Assembly (NCBI GenBank): GCA_050084515.1
Contig: CM114274.1
Coordinates: forward strand, 10,230,001-10,294,000
DNA: 64,000 nt
Origin: Blasia pusilla
Lineage: Eukaryota > Marchantiophyta > Marchantiopsida > Blasiales
Direction: 5' to 3'
The notes under the pieces were generated by a model. It was not told the origin of the DNA, searched no databases, and worked only from the letters and a program-made list of their open reading frames with translations. Shown in pieces: positions 1 through 12,354 of this stretch (the first letter of the stretch is position 1; the number at the start of each line of letters is the position of its first letter). Both the position numbers and the translations under genes were made by a program.

Positions 1-660
1 TCACTCACATTCCCGGCCAGCAAATCGCCGGTTAATGTCTGAAATACGTCGGAAATGTAACCGGATAGAATGTTGCAGCGACGGTCATTTCAAATTTCAT
101 CCGGCCAGGTATACTGGTAGCCCCGGTTCTCCCCCGGACCTGCGTCTCTGCGGGGCCACCACTGGAACCTGCGTCTCCTCAAGATTCCGTTCCGGGACGT
201 CGCAGTGGCGTGCAGCTGCCTGCCGGACTTCAGTCAATCGGAGACGGCGTCGAGAAGTTGAAGTGGAGTGGAGTGGAGTGGTGGGGATGGAGGGCGAAGG
301 GAGGGAGGGTTTCTCAAGTGACTATCGATTACTGTTGCGCGTCTGCTGAGCTATTGGTCGATGGCTCGCGGAATTTCTTCCATGCATTACGGGTAGTCAA
401 GATTCTTGTCGCTGGTGCAGGAATGCGCAGACAAAGGCTCGTCGTTCTTTCTGCCTCCGCGCAGACGGTGCTCTCGGAACATCCAACGACCATGAGAATT
501 GGGCTCGCAGTTTGTGGCGGGGCCAGGGGGCTATGAGCAATCAGTCGGGCTTACTCTTCAGATTTGTGTATCACTTCATTGCCACTGGTCTGGCTGTGGA
601 AGACTGCCTCCATCGTGAAAGCTATGCCCGCAGCACTGCCGTCTCTCCAGTCAAGAAGGG
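1..660. other. No gene recognised
   Basis: Short ORFs run through this GC-richer stretch, but none has a recognisable domain, splice context or start. It may be the flank of a gene outside the window. Confidence 0.4.
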
Positions 661-672
661 CAAAGACTTCAC

Positions 673-812
673 TCGAGTTCGTTTTTAGTGTGGGGGACGT
701 AATGTTCACTATGGAGTAGGAGAATGACGCTGAGACTTCGCTTCGAGTTCGCTTTTAGTGTGGGGGACGTAATGTTCACTGTGGAGTAGGAGAATGACGC
801 TGAGACTTCGCT
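673..812. repeat. 70-bp tandem duplication (2 units)
   Basis: Two consecutive 70-bp units (673-742 and 743-812) each begin TCGAGTTCG and contain GTGTGGGGGACGTAATG. They differ at only two or three bases, so the duplication is recent. It passes directly into the more degenerate minisatellite that follows. Confidence 0.85.
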
Positions 813-1227
813 TCTATGACTGTATGTGAGTCGTCGAAAGCTGTGGAAGAGTAGTAGATTCGTGACTATAGATGAGTCTGTCAAGAGTTCTGGAAGAGTA
901 GTGGCTTCATGACTATAGATGAGTCGTCGAGAGTTGTGGACGAGAGTTGAGTAGCTTCCATGACTATAGATGATGCTGTCAGGAGTTCTGGAAGAGCAGT
1001 AGCTTCATGACTATAGACAAGAGTCGTGAAGAGATGTGGAAGAGGCGCTTCAATGACTATACACGAGAGTCGTGGAAAAGAAGGAGCTTCTATGACTACA
1101 GATAAATGTCGTGGAGAGTTGTGGAAAAGAAGGAGCTTCTATGATTCTAGATAAGAGAGTCGCGTGGAGTCGTGGAAGAGAAGGAGCTTTTATGATTATT
1201 GATGAGTCGTCGAGAGCTGTGGAAGAG
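813..1227. repeat. Degenerate 50-60 bp minisatellite
   Basis: About eight imperfect units built on AGCTTCTATGACTATAGATG, a GTCGTCGAGAG-like block and TGTGGAAGAG. Unit length drifts between roughly 45 and 65 bp, and the last units gain AGAAGGAGC. It lies about 340 bp beyond the stop codon of the minus-strand gene at 1569-3151 and shows no coding signal of its own. Confidence 0.75.
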
Positions 1228-1568
1228 TGGAAATAGGACATGAACACGACAGAGCGTTCGCTGCTGTGAAAGAATCCCAGAGAACGAAACGGAGAGAGCC
1301 GGAGTGCTACGACAGGGAATTTTTCGTGCTCACTTTACTGCGATATGAGGACTTCAACATTTGCGTTCTCTGGCGACGAGATTTGTGTAGAGACGATATT
1401 TTCGGAATTGCATGGAGTCCTTCGCAGAAACTGGAAATGATACTAAAAATTGTGGTAGGGGTACTGTACATGCAAAATACATCCCTTACTTTTGTTGGGA
1501 TTGGTGACCAACTAACGAGCATTTCTACGGGAACGACGAATGTCATCGGCCCACGAAGCCCAAGGCAT

Positions 1569-3151
1569 TCACTGAGAGCTAGACGCCGCAGCTCCTCTCT
1601 TTCTAGCAGAGAGGACAATCGCAGTTTTCTCGAAAACGTTTGCCCGGCGATTGTAATCTGAAATGGAACGACCACTCTCTCCCAGTATAATCTCCTCCAG
1701 CTGCTCGAGAATTCTCTCCGTTTTCCGATCTCTACCTTGCGAACTTCCACTTCTACTACTCCTGCCACCGTTGAACTCGAACACTTCTGCCGACTTCTCG
1801 AAAAACTGAGCTCTGCAGTTATAATCTGCAGCAGATCGACCCTCTTCTGACAGCACCAGTCCAGCAAGATGCTGCATCGCAATGGCCATCTCCTTGTCTA
1901 CAGCGCTATAAGAAGTTGGTTCGTCTGAAGCGGGACTGCCATGTCCCTTGACATACTCAGCAATTTTTCCAAAAATCACGGCCCGAATTCGATAATCTTC
2001 GGCTGTCTGACCTACATCATATCTCAGCAAGGATTCGAGGAGTCTATCCACCTTTTCATCCGTGCTCTCACTTTCAGTTTCCCTGCTTGTAGGCTTTTCA
2101 AGCGTGCCAGAGTCCTGAGGCTGAAAATCTGCAAGTGCTTCATTTCCAAAAGTGGAGCTGCCCCTCCATGCATGCCTTTGAGAAGTGTCGAACTCCTGGC
2201 TCCGCGTGAAGGATTCGGCTTCTGGCTGAGAATAGAGACTCACATCAGTTGCAACGATCCGGTCCCAAACGGTGTAGTCACTCGAAGTTGATGAAATCTG
2301 CTCCTCGACGCCCTGAGCACAGAAGTTCCATGTGATAACAATCTGAGAACGTAAACTCTTAACAGAACTGGGAGACCAAAATGAGTCACTTGAGAGAGCA
2401 TAGAGTCTGGTGATCCCTCACAGGTCAGATTGTAAGCTGCTACCTGCAGTGTTACGCACAAAGCATTCTAGCCACACTCACGAGCTACGACCGCGCGGGA
2501 GTTCTGCATTGTCTAGCGCACTAGAAAAAACCATGAATTCCCAACTTTATCCACATCTAGTTCTTGCGCGCCAGTCTCAAACTATTCCCTGAGTCTGCGA
2601 AAGCATCACACGTCGACGCATTCCATAAAAATTTCCCACCACAGACCTGGTGAATGTCCTTCTCAGTCACTTTAAATGAAACTAGCAAATTCGGGGAGAG
2701 AGAGAGAGAGAGAGAGCAGTCTTTCAAGAAGATCTCTAAACCGGTGGCGTCAGCCCAATGGAGAAGCAGAAAACGGGACAAACCCTGCTAGAAGGAACAA
2801 ATTCAGTGATTTTTCATAGCCCACTGAAGTACACTCCCAAAAATCTCTATACATACACACGCCAACCAAGACACTCCAGCGATTCTGAAGCAGAGCGCAC
2901 ACCTTCGAGCTGCACGCCCTCCGAACCGACCTCCGTCCGCACTCCTCCCCAGTCCTCTTCTTCCGCGCGCTGCGCTGCTGTTCGAATCGACCACACCCAA
3001 CAACCCGCGTGAGACCTTTGATCTGGTTTCCGCGGCTGGGAACGACGGAGAGCCCCGCCCCAACTCCCCGCAACGACGCAGCCTCGCTCCGGCAACGCCC
3101 TTGCGTTTTCGTCGACAAGACGGGACCACAGGAGACGACCGAAGCCGCCAT
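1569..3151 (-). CDS. Probable plastid-targeted protein with three DYN-R-A repeats, function unknown
   Basis: Two-exon model: exon 1 3151-2903, exon 2 2312-1569. The donor AAG|GTGTGC and acceptor TGTGCTCAG|GGC are both phase 0, giving 330 residues. The start is the ATG of MAASVVSCG; an in-frame ATG five codons upstream is an alternative. The first 80 residues are rich in Ser/Ala/Arg/Val and poor in acidic residues, as in chloroplast transit peptides. The mature part carries three copies of a motif of the form (S/T)-x-x-DY-x-x-RA-x-x-F-x-K-x-A (AEDYRIRAVIFGKIA, AADYNCRAQFFEKSA, ISDYNRRANVFEKTA), each preceded by a Leu/Glu-rich helix-like stretch, with acidic and Ser-rich linkers. I do not recognise the family. 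The roughly 590-bp intron holds a short (GA)n run near 2697-2717. Transit peptide and repeats are visible; plastid location is inferred. Confidence 0.6.
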
Positions 3152-4100
3152 TCGGAAGCAGAACACTGAAACTTGACTAGATTATTTATCTATCTAGGTA
3201 CATAAACGAAAGCTGCTCCGCCCGCGTGATCGCTTCGGGATTGGGGAGAGGCGCAGAAACGAGCACTGCGACCGCAAATCCGAGCAGAATCCGGAGGGAG
3301 TAGAGCGATCACAAGTCGTTTCTTTCCGCGATTCCCAGGAGTCCGATAACCACCACCACAGCGATGAGAGAAGGCGATCCTTACCGCGATCCTCCGTCTG
3401 AGATCGACTGCAAAAGTCTCCTCCGCTACTCTCAGCCGCCGGTACATTACAGGGGCTTTATATGCAGTCGGTCCCCCGGGCCGCGACCTCCTCGCAGCCA
3501 CAAGCGTCTGCGAACTTACCGGTGCGGGAACATTCCTGAGTGTAGGCTAACTCAACCCGTTACCCGACTTTCACCCGAGATCGCGAACCAACGCTGGGGC
3601 CGAGGAATCCCTGCACGCCACGAACTGGAGCTAGGGAGGGGACAGTAGTAGACGGACAGATGTACTGCAAGGTGGTACACATCGAAGGGCGTATAATGGC
3701 GGACAGCGACAGGAAACAAGCGCCCAATCGTCATGTTCGTGGGAAGGTCGCAATCGGAGGCAGGTGTCGTATCCGGGAGGTCCGGGCGTGCTATCTGTCG
3801 CGTCTAGGGACAGAGCGGTATTTAACTGCAAACATCCTTTAATTAGAAAGGGCAAGAAAAGAAGAGAAAAATAATAAAATAACTAGAATGTATGGGGCCC
3901 CAGAATGCGAGATCGCAATCATCGCACCGTCGATATCAAAAGTCATGCGATCGTAGGGCCAGAATTTGAGTGGCGAAAGGGGTCACAGCATCCGGAAACC
4001 GCGCGTTACGTAGTTTCGCGAGAACTTACTGGTGGTGGTCCAATACCATGTGACTATGGCAGCCTAGTGGTGAATGTCATGTTCGCCAGCTATGGTTAAA
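3152..4100. promoter_or_regulatory. Upstream region of the 1569-3151 gene, no defined motif
   Basis: GC-rich sequence expected to hold the promoter and 5' leader of the minus-strand gene. I see no convincing TATA box or second gene. The ORFs here (for example 3190-3501 and 3631-3855) are compositional. Confidence 0.35.
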
Positions 4101-7100
4101 AGTGACCGGGTCCACTTTTGGAGAGTATTTTTAAGATTAATTGCACCAACACAATATAATTTTATTTTGAAATCTAACAATTAAAAAAAGATGAGGTTAG
4201 AGAAAATCTTCTTTTAAAAATTTTATAATGTTGGTACATGTCATTTCAATTATATTAAAAAATAAGAAGGATCTTAAGTGTTACACTGGAATTTTTTTAA
4301 ATATTAAGGTCATCGTGCATAACACGAGCAACACTCTAATATTAATGAAATCAAATTCAAATGCATCTGAAATTATATTTAGAAAATCAAATAGATTTTG
4401 TGATGCAGTACTAGGTAGTATGTCCATTAATGTTCGAGGAGAACCGGGGTTACGTGTTGAGCTAGCCATAAGAATTTGAGAATTTCCGATTCAGTTTCTC
4501 ACTTATCGGCCAAAAACCGACAGTTCATGCAGAGTTTCCTTTGTATTTGTATCTGTTTAGCTAGCTGGAATGAAGAAAATTTTGAAAACTCGATTTCATA
4601 CAGATCGGAAATGTACCAATTGTCACACAAAAACTCCATGGATAATGATGCCCATGCAAGGTACTATTTTGAGAGGGAGTGGCCGAACGGCCTCTTAAAA
4701 TCCCACTCACCACCAATCTTCAAATTTTATAATTCTCGTCCACATTTATGTCATTAGGACCCCTCCAATGGAGAGGCGTGGAACTGGAGAATGGACTTTT
4801 TCTTAATAAAATAACTAAAGATCATTTCTTGATTTGCAAAATTCTACTTTCTTTTAAAAAAAATAAATTTGTGAGCTCACCTCTTATCACCAAAATCTTG
4901 TTCAAATAGCAAAGATAATCCTAGGACATCCCAACTCGATTCTCATGACCTTAGATTCATCCTTGTCTTATAAATGCACATCATTTCCAACTAAAACTCT
5001 AACCAAAGTCTAGGGAGAGAAAAGCTTACGTGGTGAACTAGTCGATTAGAATTAAGAGTTTCCATTGAAACCACCAGAAAAATCTTCTTCATATCTTTTG
5101 TTCCATAGCAAGATTGAGATTGGGAAACCGACCCCCTTTGACAAAGAAAGAAATTAATCTGAAAAAAATAATGAGTGGTGAAGTGTTAAGAATGCACGTG
5201 GATAGGCTATATAAAAAGAGCAAAAACACGTTTTATACCATTTCTATTTTTGAAACACCGGTTGTGCCATAAAAACTCCAAATAGAGGCTCACATTACTA
5301 CTTAGTATGCTTATGCATGAAATTGATTTTTTAAATAATCTAAAAATATTTTCCATTTCAAAATTAAATGTAATCTGTATTTTATTAAATCTTATAAAAA
5401 TAATAACATTCCATTCCTCTAAATATCTCCATTCCTGAATTGAAACATAAATAATATCCCACTCCCCTCAATAATTCCATTCTTCATAAAAATTTAAATA
5501 ATATGTATTCCTCCACATCCACCAAAACAACAATCACTAAGTACATCATTCATTCATCTTAATTAATGACATCATTTCTTTCTCCCATCAAATTCAAATT
5601 TTCTTCCCGAAATATCAAATATGAATTCACAAATTTGTAAAATATTATTAATTTCTTATTTTTTCTTATTATACAGATAGGGCCGCCAATAATAATTAGA
5701 TAAAAGTTTCACTTTAAACGCTTTACATGGAAACGGGCCACATATTAACATACTGGAATCCGGATTGGTGATTAATCAAGGCTGGTCAGTCAGTGTTCAG
5801 AGATGAGGAACATGGCGGGAGCAACAAGCAGGGTTACCATGGTTAATTCCAGTGTGTGTCTGTATGGTCACAGTAAAGTTATCGGCAACCGAGACTCTCA
5901 GACGCTTTTGGTTGGGCACGTAGGTACTAGGACCTTGGGGTGACGCGAGGACAAAAAAGGCGGGGTCTTGTGACTTGACCGGACCGGCAACAGTGGCGAG
6001 TAAAGGTCAGATCTTGCACTATCGGACACGGCCGATCATCGGACCGTGATGTCGTCCCCCCCCCAAGACTGGGAGCATCTTTCACCACCACTTGTCAACT
6101 GGTTTCCATTGGATGTAAAGTTGAGCCATTGAGACGGATGAGATTCATGAATCTCCCCATCGTTGACCTAACCCTAACGCTTCCGTCTCCTACGATTCCT
6201 CTCTCTGCACTTGTGACTCTTCATCTCTCTTCCCAGCCAGCTATGGCAGGCAAACTCCTCCTCCCTTTTCTTATGCCCATGATTTCTTCAACCTCAAGCC
6301 TCAGTCAGCTAATGGCGCCAAGAACTTGCAATCTGTGGAACCAAAAGATTCACCAACCCTATTCCTTGTCCCCAGCCACAGATTTCTTCCACCTCAGTCC
6401 TCTATCAGCTAGTGGCCCTAGGACGTGCTCTACGTAGAACTAGAAGATTCATGTCTTGAGAAGCAGTAGAAAAAAATTTACTGCTTTCTTTGGTTTTATA
6501 AGAATTCTTGCTAGTACAAGTTAGGATTTCAAGAAAATAGTTTTAACATGTGCAGGGGTGCTTGAATAAAGACAACACAAAAACCCTTCAGTGGTAGTAA
6601 ACTTCCAGAGAAAGAAAGTTCTTTTTGTATTCTTAGTAGTGTAGATTGTGGTGGTGTCCACTCCTGCCGTCATAAGTGGCTTCCAGGCCTGCAAACCTCA
6701 TCTTTAATGGGCCCCAGTAGTTTGCATGACTGGCTGTTTCAGATTACCTTCGGGAGTGCTGATCATGTTTTTGGGGTTCAGGGTTTCTCACGGTGGTGAA
6801 GAGTTGAAATGCAACTATGATGTTGAATGTAGTGGCCCACAGAACATCCTTACAAGAGGTGCTGGACTCAGTTCGGACCAAGGAATGGAAGAATTATGAT
6901 CACAATGTTCAAGATCTAAGGTGATTTCCCAATTGCTGGATTTTATTCATTCAGTAATCAAGCTGTAGTCTCGCAATCTATTGTGGGCACCATCATTATA
7001 ACTTCAATGGTGAAAAAGTAGCACAACTCATGCGAAACCATGTCAAACATACTGCGAAAGACACAGAATTGAAAGAATCAACGTTACTCAACTGGTTGGA

Positions 7101-7323
7101 CACTGATGTGCTGCCCTTGTGCAGAACTGAAGTACATCAAAGCCCAGCACAGAAAAAATTGCGAATGCAGAAAAACTTCTGTTTGTCAGGGACCGAGTCC
7201 TTCAGACAACCAGCTGTCTGCACCAACCTTGAAATGATGCCGTGAAGTTGAAACTCCATTTGTCTCTTTATTAGCTTATCAATGTACTATGCCAGAATAT
7301 GGCATAGCAAATCCAATATTTGC
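4101..7323. other. AT-rich intergenic region with one small imperfect duplication
   Basis: AT-rich from about 4100 to 5750, then mixed. At about 6274-6350 and 6370-6453 an 80-bp segment is imperfectly duplicated (shared GATTTCTTC, ACCTCA, TCAGCTA and AGAAGATTCA blocks). The part next to 7324 is probably 3' UTR of the DLDG1 homologue. No gene seen. Confidence 0.45.
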
Positions 7324-10300
7324 CTAATGACGCTTCATTTCTCTGAAAGTAGCTGCTGCTGATGGGGATAGTCTGGTGAGATAGCGAAATACCTGCATAC
7401 AATCACATATTCCAGATTGTCAATTCCAGAGAATCCAGGTAAAACCAGTGTATCCATTGACACACAAATCACCTTCTATACACAGAGTACTGACACTTTG
7501 ACTTGATCTTGTACAATGCCGAGCCCCAAGACCTAAAACGAGTGCAACATGATGTTACAAGTGCAATTGTTGCCACTTACCCACAGTTTGAAGCAGGCAT
7601 CAATTGTCACGGGCACAATGGCAACAAAAATGTAGATGGAGGCCTGAGACGCCTCAAGTCCATAATGATCAAGTAACATCTCTATCACCGTTTCCCAACC
7701 TGACTCTGAGTGATACCTGTAGACCGAGGCAAACAAATTTCTTCATTATCAGCTCAAAAGCTTGCATTTTGCTATTCTGTACATGAATAACCAAAGCAGT
7801 AACAGCACATATTCAAACTAGACTGAAGCCTCAGCTCAAGTGCATACCCCAAAAAGATGTCAGTACCAAGGATGATAATAAAAGCTTTTCCAGTATCTGA
7901 AATATTGGTGAAGAGCCGATCTCCAGTCATCTTCATGATAGAAACCTGCAAAACACATGTTCCCAAGGTGATTTAAGTTCTTAATGCACGGGTTAGGTTT
8001 TTGAAAAGCATGAGTCCCTGTGTGATCTCCACAGAAGTCAACTTTCCAGAGTATCTTGAGGGTGTGATTGGAAGAGTTGCCACAAAGTGTGGCTAGAAAT
8101 TGGTATCATCATCTCCAAAGAACCGTCGGAGAATGGTGAGAATTCAGTAATTTCATGACATCTACGTGGAAAAGCTAAAGCATGTTGATGAAAAGAGCAG
8201 TACCTGTTGAGGGTTGAAAACGAGGAGCAGAAATACAGTAAAACCAGCAACGGCATCCGACCATAGGTTGGCAAAAGCTTGTCTGTTCTCCTCCCTCAAC
8301 TCCTCCCTCAACTCAAGCCTGCGAGAAGAAATTTGACGTCAATACATCCATCCTCTTGGAATTTTATTTTGATTCCTTATACACTCAAGGAAGCATACAG
8401 CTCTGTTTACACCAGGCAAGCCAAGAAAGCTCACCCTACAATCATCGACTAATGCTTCAACTTTTTACCCACGAGTCATTCCCACTTCACATACATCCTG
8501 TGGTGATATATCAGGCACATGTCTCAGCATGCTGAACTTGCAAACAACTTCTACACGAGATGAATTATCAATGCACTGGTTGAAATCATTAAGCAAATAA
8601 AATCCCGGGGAAGTATGTAACTACGAAGAAAAACTTTGGTTTGCAATTGAAGTACATACGCCTCCTCCCATATGTGTTCATTGAGTTCATCATCACTCAG
8701 TGGAGGAGCTTTTCCAATTTCAGACTCAAATCGCACTCGCTGCCTTTCCAATTTCAATCTCTCTATCATGAGTAACTTCTGTGACTCCTTCACATCCAGT
8801 ACCTTTGCTGCTAGTGGCACCTGCTCCACCCATCTGCGCATCACCCAAGATGAAAAACTTCAGAACAAAGTTAAAATCCAATCACAATTATCGAAGCACA
8901 TTTGAGAGCTCATCATAAGCCGTTTTTATCCACCAATCACCCCAATCTGGCAAACCTCAGGCACAGAGTGCTCGCAAATTCTACCAAAAATCACAGAGAA
9001 CTTTTCTGTAAAAATTGTCATCACTCATTTAACGGCTTTTATCAAAATGGGTATGACAAAGAAAATCCTCTGACCTTCTAAGAAAGGGAACCATCACAAA
9101 GTCGTGCACCAAAAAATCCACTAGCCAAGGCACCAAGATTAAAATTGTTACAAATTTGGCCTGCAAAAATGGGAAAACAGGCAGGTCATTATAGACTATG
9201 TGTAACCTCAAAGCCGTATGCACCAACCATCTATCCAAGAAAAACACCAGTAGTTGTAGCAGTGAGGTTCGCTGGTAGTTGAGTTGGAAATATTCTGCAG
9301 TAATACACTCCTAAGATTGGTAGCAGATAAACCTATCAGATTTCACAGCAGCAATTCTCTACTTTCGCCACCAAGTTATGCGACGACAATGAAGAGTGGA
9401 TATCTCATGTCCACCTCCCAGGCGAGTCTACTTAAACGAACACGACTTTAAACCAAAATCCGAAATAGCTAAGTACAGACATCCCATTCTTCAGAGACTC
9501 TACTCATTAAGTAATGCAGTAGCTAGGCGACCGTAGACCTTCAAAGAGAGACTGTACTCATTAAGTAGTGCCTGTCGTAGCCTTGCGACCATAGACCCCG
9601 CGCCCTGGTTGGATGGTGCTCGAGACTGGGATGGGTGTAGAGAGAGAAGCAAGTGAAGGAGGTACCATATGAGAGGAGGGAGACACTCCCATATAGTGAC
9701 TCTCATATATAGACCTTCAAAGAGAGAGAGAGAGAGAGAGAGATAGAGAGTGAGGCAGATAGTTACAGTGGACTGAGAAGTGAAGCGGAAGACTTTCTCT
9801 TCGAAATTCAGATCCTCTTCGACTTCTTCTTGATTTTCGAATATTCGCACGAGTAACTCCTTGATTGTCCTATTCATTCCACGTTCAGGTTTCTTCGGAG
9901 GGCTTCGAGGCATCCCTTCTTTCTCCCACTCTGACTTTTCATCATACCACCCACCATCCTTGCCGCCCATATACTGGCTCTTATCAGCCCAGCTCTCATC
10001 CAGCCAGTCTTCCCAATCACGGCTGTCTGGATCCCTCCCAGTCTCCTGAAAATCCCGAAGCTCGTCAATGACGTCTCTCTTCTTCCGCCATGAGTCAAAC
10101 TTGCGATCGTCTGATATCAGATCATCTACCTCATCCACATCAACGTCCTCAAAGTCGATACCGTTTCCTTGGTCGTCTAAGATGAATGTTATTGGATCGT
10201 CTTCTGGATAATCTGCACCTTCTCCATTCTCGTCATCATCATCAGCTTCCCCCAGAATATACAGAGCATCTTCGTCGCTCAGCTTCTGGAATAAAAGGTC

Positions 10301-10984
10301 TTTCCACCAGGGTTTAGAGTGTACAATGAAATTATGTTTCCTATTCTTCGTTGGAACACTGGGAGCATAATAATACACATTCCTAGATTTCGACAGGTAG
10401 GTCCTTCTACGTATCAATGAGCTGTTGTACCGCCCTTGGGCATGTGAATTGAGCCCATGCTCATACAAGGACTCATTTTGGGAGCTGAAATGGCCGTGAA
10501 ACTGAGAATGATGGCATCTAACGCGCCTATCTCTGCTAAAAGTGGGAGCAGCATTTCCCTTGCTAGTCAACTGGCAGAATTCAAATCGATCTCCTCCAAC
10601 TAGAATACCTTCCATGACAGTGCTGTGGGCATTGCACACCACTTCACCGCTGTATGAAGCAACAGCTCCAGGGCTTGCGGATTTCCGTTCCGAGCGACCA
10701 TACAGAGTTGTGGAAATTCTCCCACAGTCACCATCACCCGAATTCTCTAAATGTACCGTAGGGCCCCAAAACGCACTTGCACGACTTTGTAAGGCTCCTG
10801 TAGACTTGCAGGAGAAATTTCCCCTTCCTGAGGACCCTCCGCTCCTCGCCGAAAAATTGACCCCATTGCAAGTGCTGCTCGCTCCACTCAAACCGGCGCT
10901 ACCCCTTCCTCCACAGCCAGAGGAGCCTGTCGACGAGGGCAGGCACGAGAGAATTGCCCCCCTACACTGTAACAGCTCTCCCAT
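7324..10984 (-). CDS. DLDG1: Chloroplast envelope CemA-like protein (DLDG1 homologue)
   Basis: Nuclear-encoded relative of plastid CemA; the family acts in the chloroplast inner envelope in H+ homeostasis and non-photochemical quenching. Seven exons: 10984-9767, 9160-9075, 8833-8660, 8318-8204, 7945-7848, 7716-7581, 7392-7324. All are GT-AG, phases agree throughout, total 631 residues. Residues 1-200 are Ser/Gly-rich (transit peptide and linker); KPWWKD at 224-229 is followed by an acidic stretch to 300. The CemA part covers 407-631: hydrophobic segment 408-430, LRREENR-type helix (LREENRQAF near 500), membrane segment around 516-528, ISDTGKAF near 546, GYHSESGWE at 564-572, membrane segment about 592-604, and C-terminal REMKRH. 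All CemA-type landmarks are present in order and no lesion is seen. Intron 1 carries a retroposon (9552-9709). The homology is recognised from motif memory and is strong. Confidence 0.93.
9552..9709 (-). mobile_element. SINE-like retroposon copy A (5'-truncated) in DLDG1 intron 1
   Basis: 158 bp flanked by an exact 18-bp direct repeat (TAGACCTTCAAAGAGAGA at 9534-9551 and 9710-9727). Read on the minus strand it ends ACTTAATGAGTACAG and matches about 145 bp of the element at 18772-19063 at roughly 95% identity. A long, variable-length target duplication with a 5'-shortened copy fits target-primed reverse transcription. An older degraded copy of the same tail (GAGTAGAG end) sits beside it at 9498-9533. 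No tail homopolymer and no clear Pol III box is visible. Confidence 0.75.
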
Positions 10985-11109
10985 GGAATTGTGCTATTTG
11001 CATCTGCCGATACATCGCTGCATTGATTCACACTCATTGCGCACCTTCCAATTCCCGCAACCTCCTCCTTCCTCTCCTCCTCCCCGAATGATCGTTCATC
11101 ACCCTCAAT

Positions 11110-11146
<37 letters not shown>

Positions 11147-11560
11147 AATTCGGTGAGCTAATCAGCCCATCGTACAGCGGAGCGTGCGCATCACATACGC
11201 TTTGTCACATCCAATGAAGACTATAGCTCGAGCACCGGAAGCAATCTGAGTCCTCTTTGTCGTCGGCTATCTCCTTCCCCTTCCCCTGCGCTCCCTCCAG
11301 CACCACCATCGCCGCGACAGGATTCTGGGGCGCACGGGAGGGAAAGACTGCGAGACTGCCTTCGTTCCTCCCTTCCCTTCCCTTCCCTTCCTTCGTCTAT
11401 CCCTTCACCCGAACCGAACCCTCCACCTCATTTCCTCCCAGCCACGTGTACAACCCCTTCCTTCCCCTTCCCCCTCCCCGTCCTGCAATCAGAGCACGCA
11501 AGCAACGAGACAGACGGACGGACGGACGGAGCGTCAGAAGCGACTGCGACTGAAGCTGAA
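10985..11560. promoter_or_regulatory. Upstream region of DLDG1 homologue with (CT)n tract
   Basis: Sequence 5' of the minus-strand DLDG1 start. It holds a CT/GA microsatellite at about 11109-11146, and further out a CCCTTCCCTT-type pyrimidine tract near 11370-11395. Such GA/CT tracts are common in plant core promoters and leaders. No TATA box is assigned. Confidence 0.4.
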
Positions 11561-11570
11561 ACATCCAATA

Positions 11571-11870
11571 ACGCAGTCCGTAGGAGCCGGCGTCGCGACG
11601 AGAACGGCCGCGACCCTCAATCGCGAGGTGTCAACCTGTGCACACAATTCCACATATCGCGACTTTGTTTTGGCAGCCACCCTAGAGGAGTGTACACGGT
11701 AGAGGCGTGATACTGTAGTAGGGATCCGGGCATGCGGAGCGACCGACGCAGTTCTTCGAGACTTGCCTCGCGCGACCGTCAATCACGTGGGTTCAACAGG
11801 TCCACATACTGCGACTTCAGTTGGACTTTGCTTGAACTGTGCCTGTGAGCAGCCCACGTAGGGGAGTCAC
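11571..11870. repeat. Imperfect tandem duplication with CGCGACC...CAATC blocks
   Basis: Two diverged units about 180 bp apart share CGCGACC(C/G)TCAATC, a TCAAC block, CCACATA, GCGACTT and GCAGCC...TAG(A/G)GGAGT. The first starts about 11615, the second about 11772. CG-rich, no ORF. It resembles in flavour the CGTCGCGG-rich sequences near 15250 and 34850. Confidence 0.55.
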
Positions 11871-12354
11871 GTCATGGACAATGTCGCCGTAACACAAGTG
11901 ATTTAGGCTACCCATATTACGGGCATGATTTCATACGGCGGGTACCTCCGTCCGCCTTTACGGGTTATTTGAATGGTTTGAGTGCGTTGCGTTGACGTGG
12001 AAAATTTCCTCGTACCCAATCAAAGCTGCCTCACTAAACGTTTCCTTTGACCTATTCAAAAGAGGATGGGGTTTGGGAACCTCATGGTATGTTGACAAGC
12101 ATCTTCTTAGGGTGTTGATATATGTCATTTTACTAAAATGAGTTCAATTAAGATGACATAATTAAATGTAGAAGGGAAAGGAGGACGGGAGGCTTTTTAA
12201 ATTTTGAAAATCATTTGTACATAGCACGGGCAACCTTACAGTTTTGTGGGAAAGGGTCTTCTCGATTTCCAAATACATCTCTTCGTGGTAACTATTAACA
12301 TTGTTCCAAGAAGGGTTCCTAGTCCAATTGTGGGGTAAGTTATATTAATATCAA
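11871..12354. other. Intergenic, no gene seen
   Basis: Transition from CG-rich to AT-rich DNA. No coding signal or repeat identified. Confidence 0.4.

Noticed and set aside
1307-1882. Overlapping ORFs on both strands antisense to exon 2 of the 1569-3151 gene
   Set aside because: Shadows of the coding exon with no independent support.
7030-7245. 71-codon plus-strand ORF downstream of the DLDG1 homologue
   Set aside because: Lies antisense to the probable 3' UTR and has no recognisable feature.
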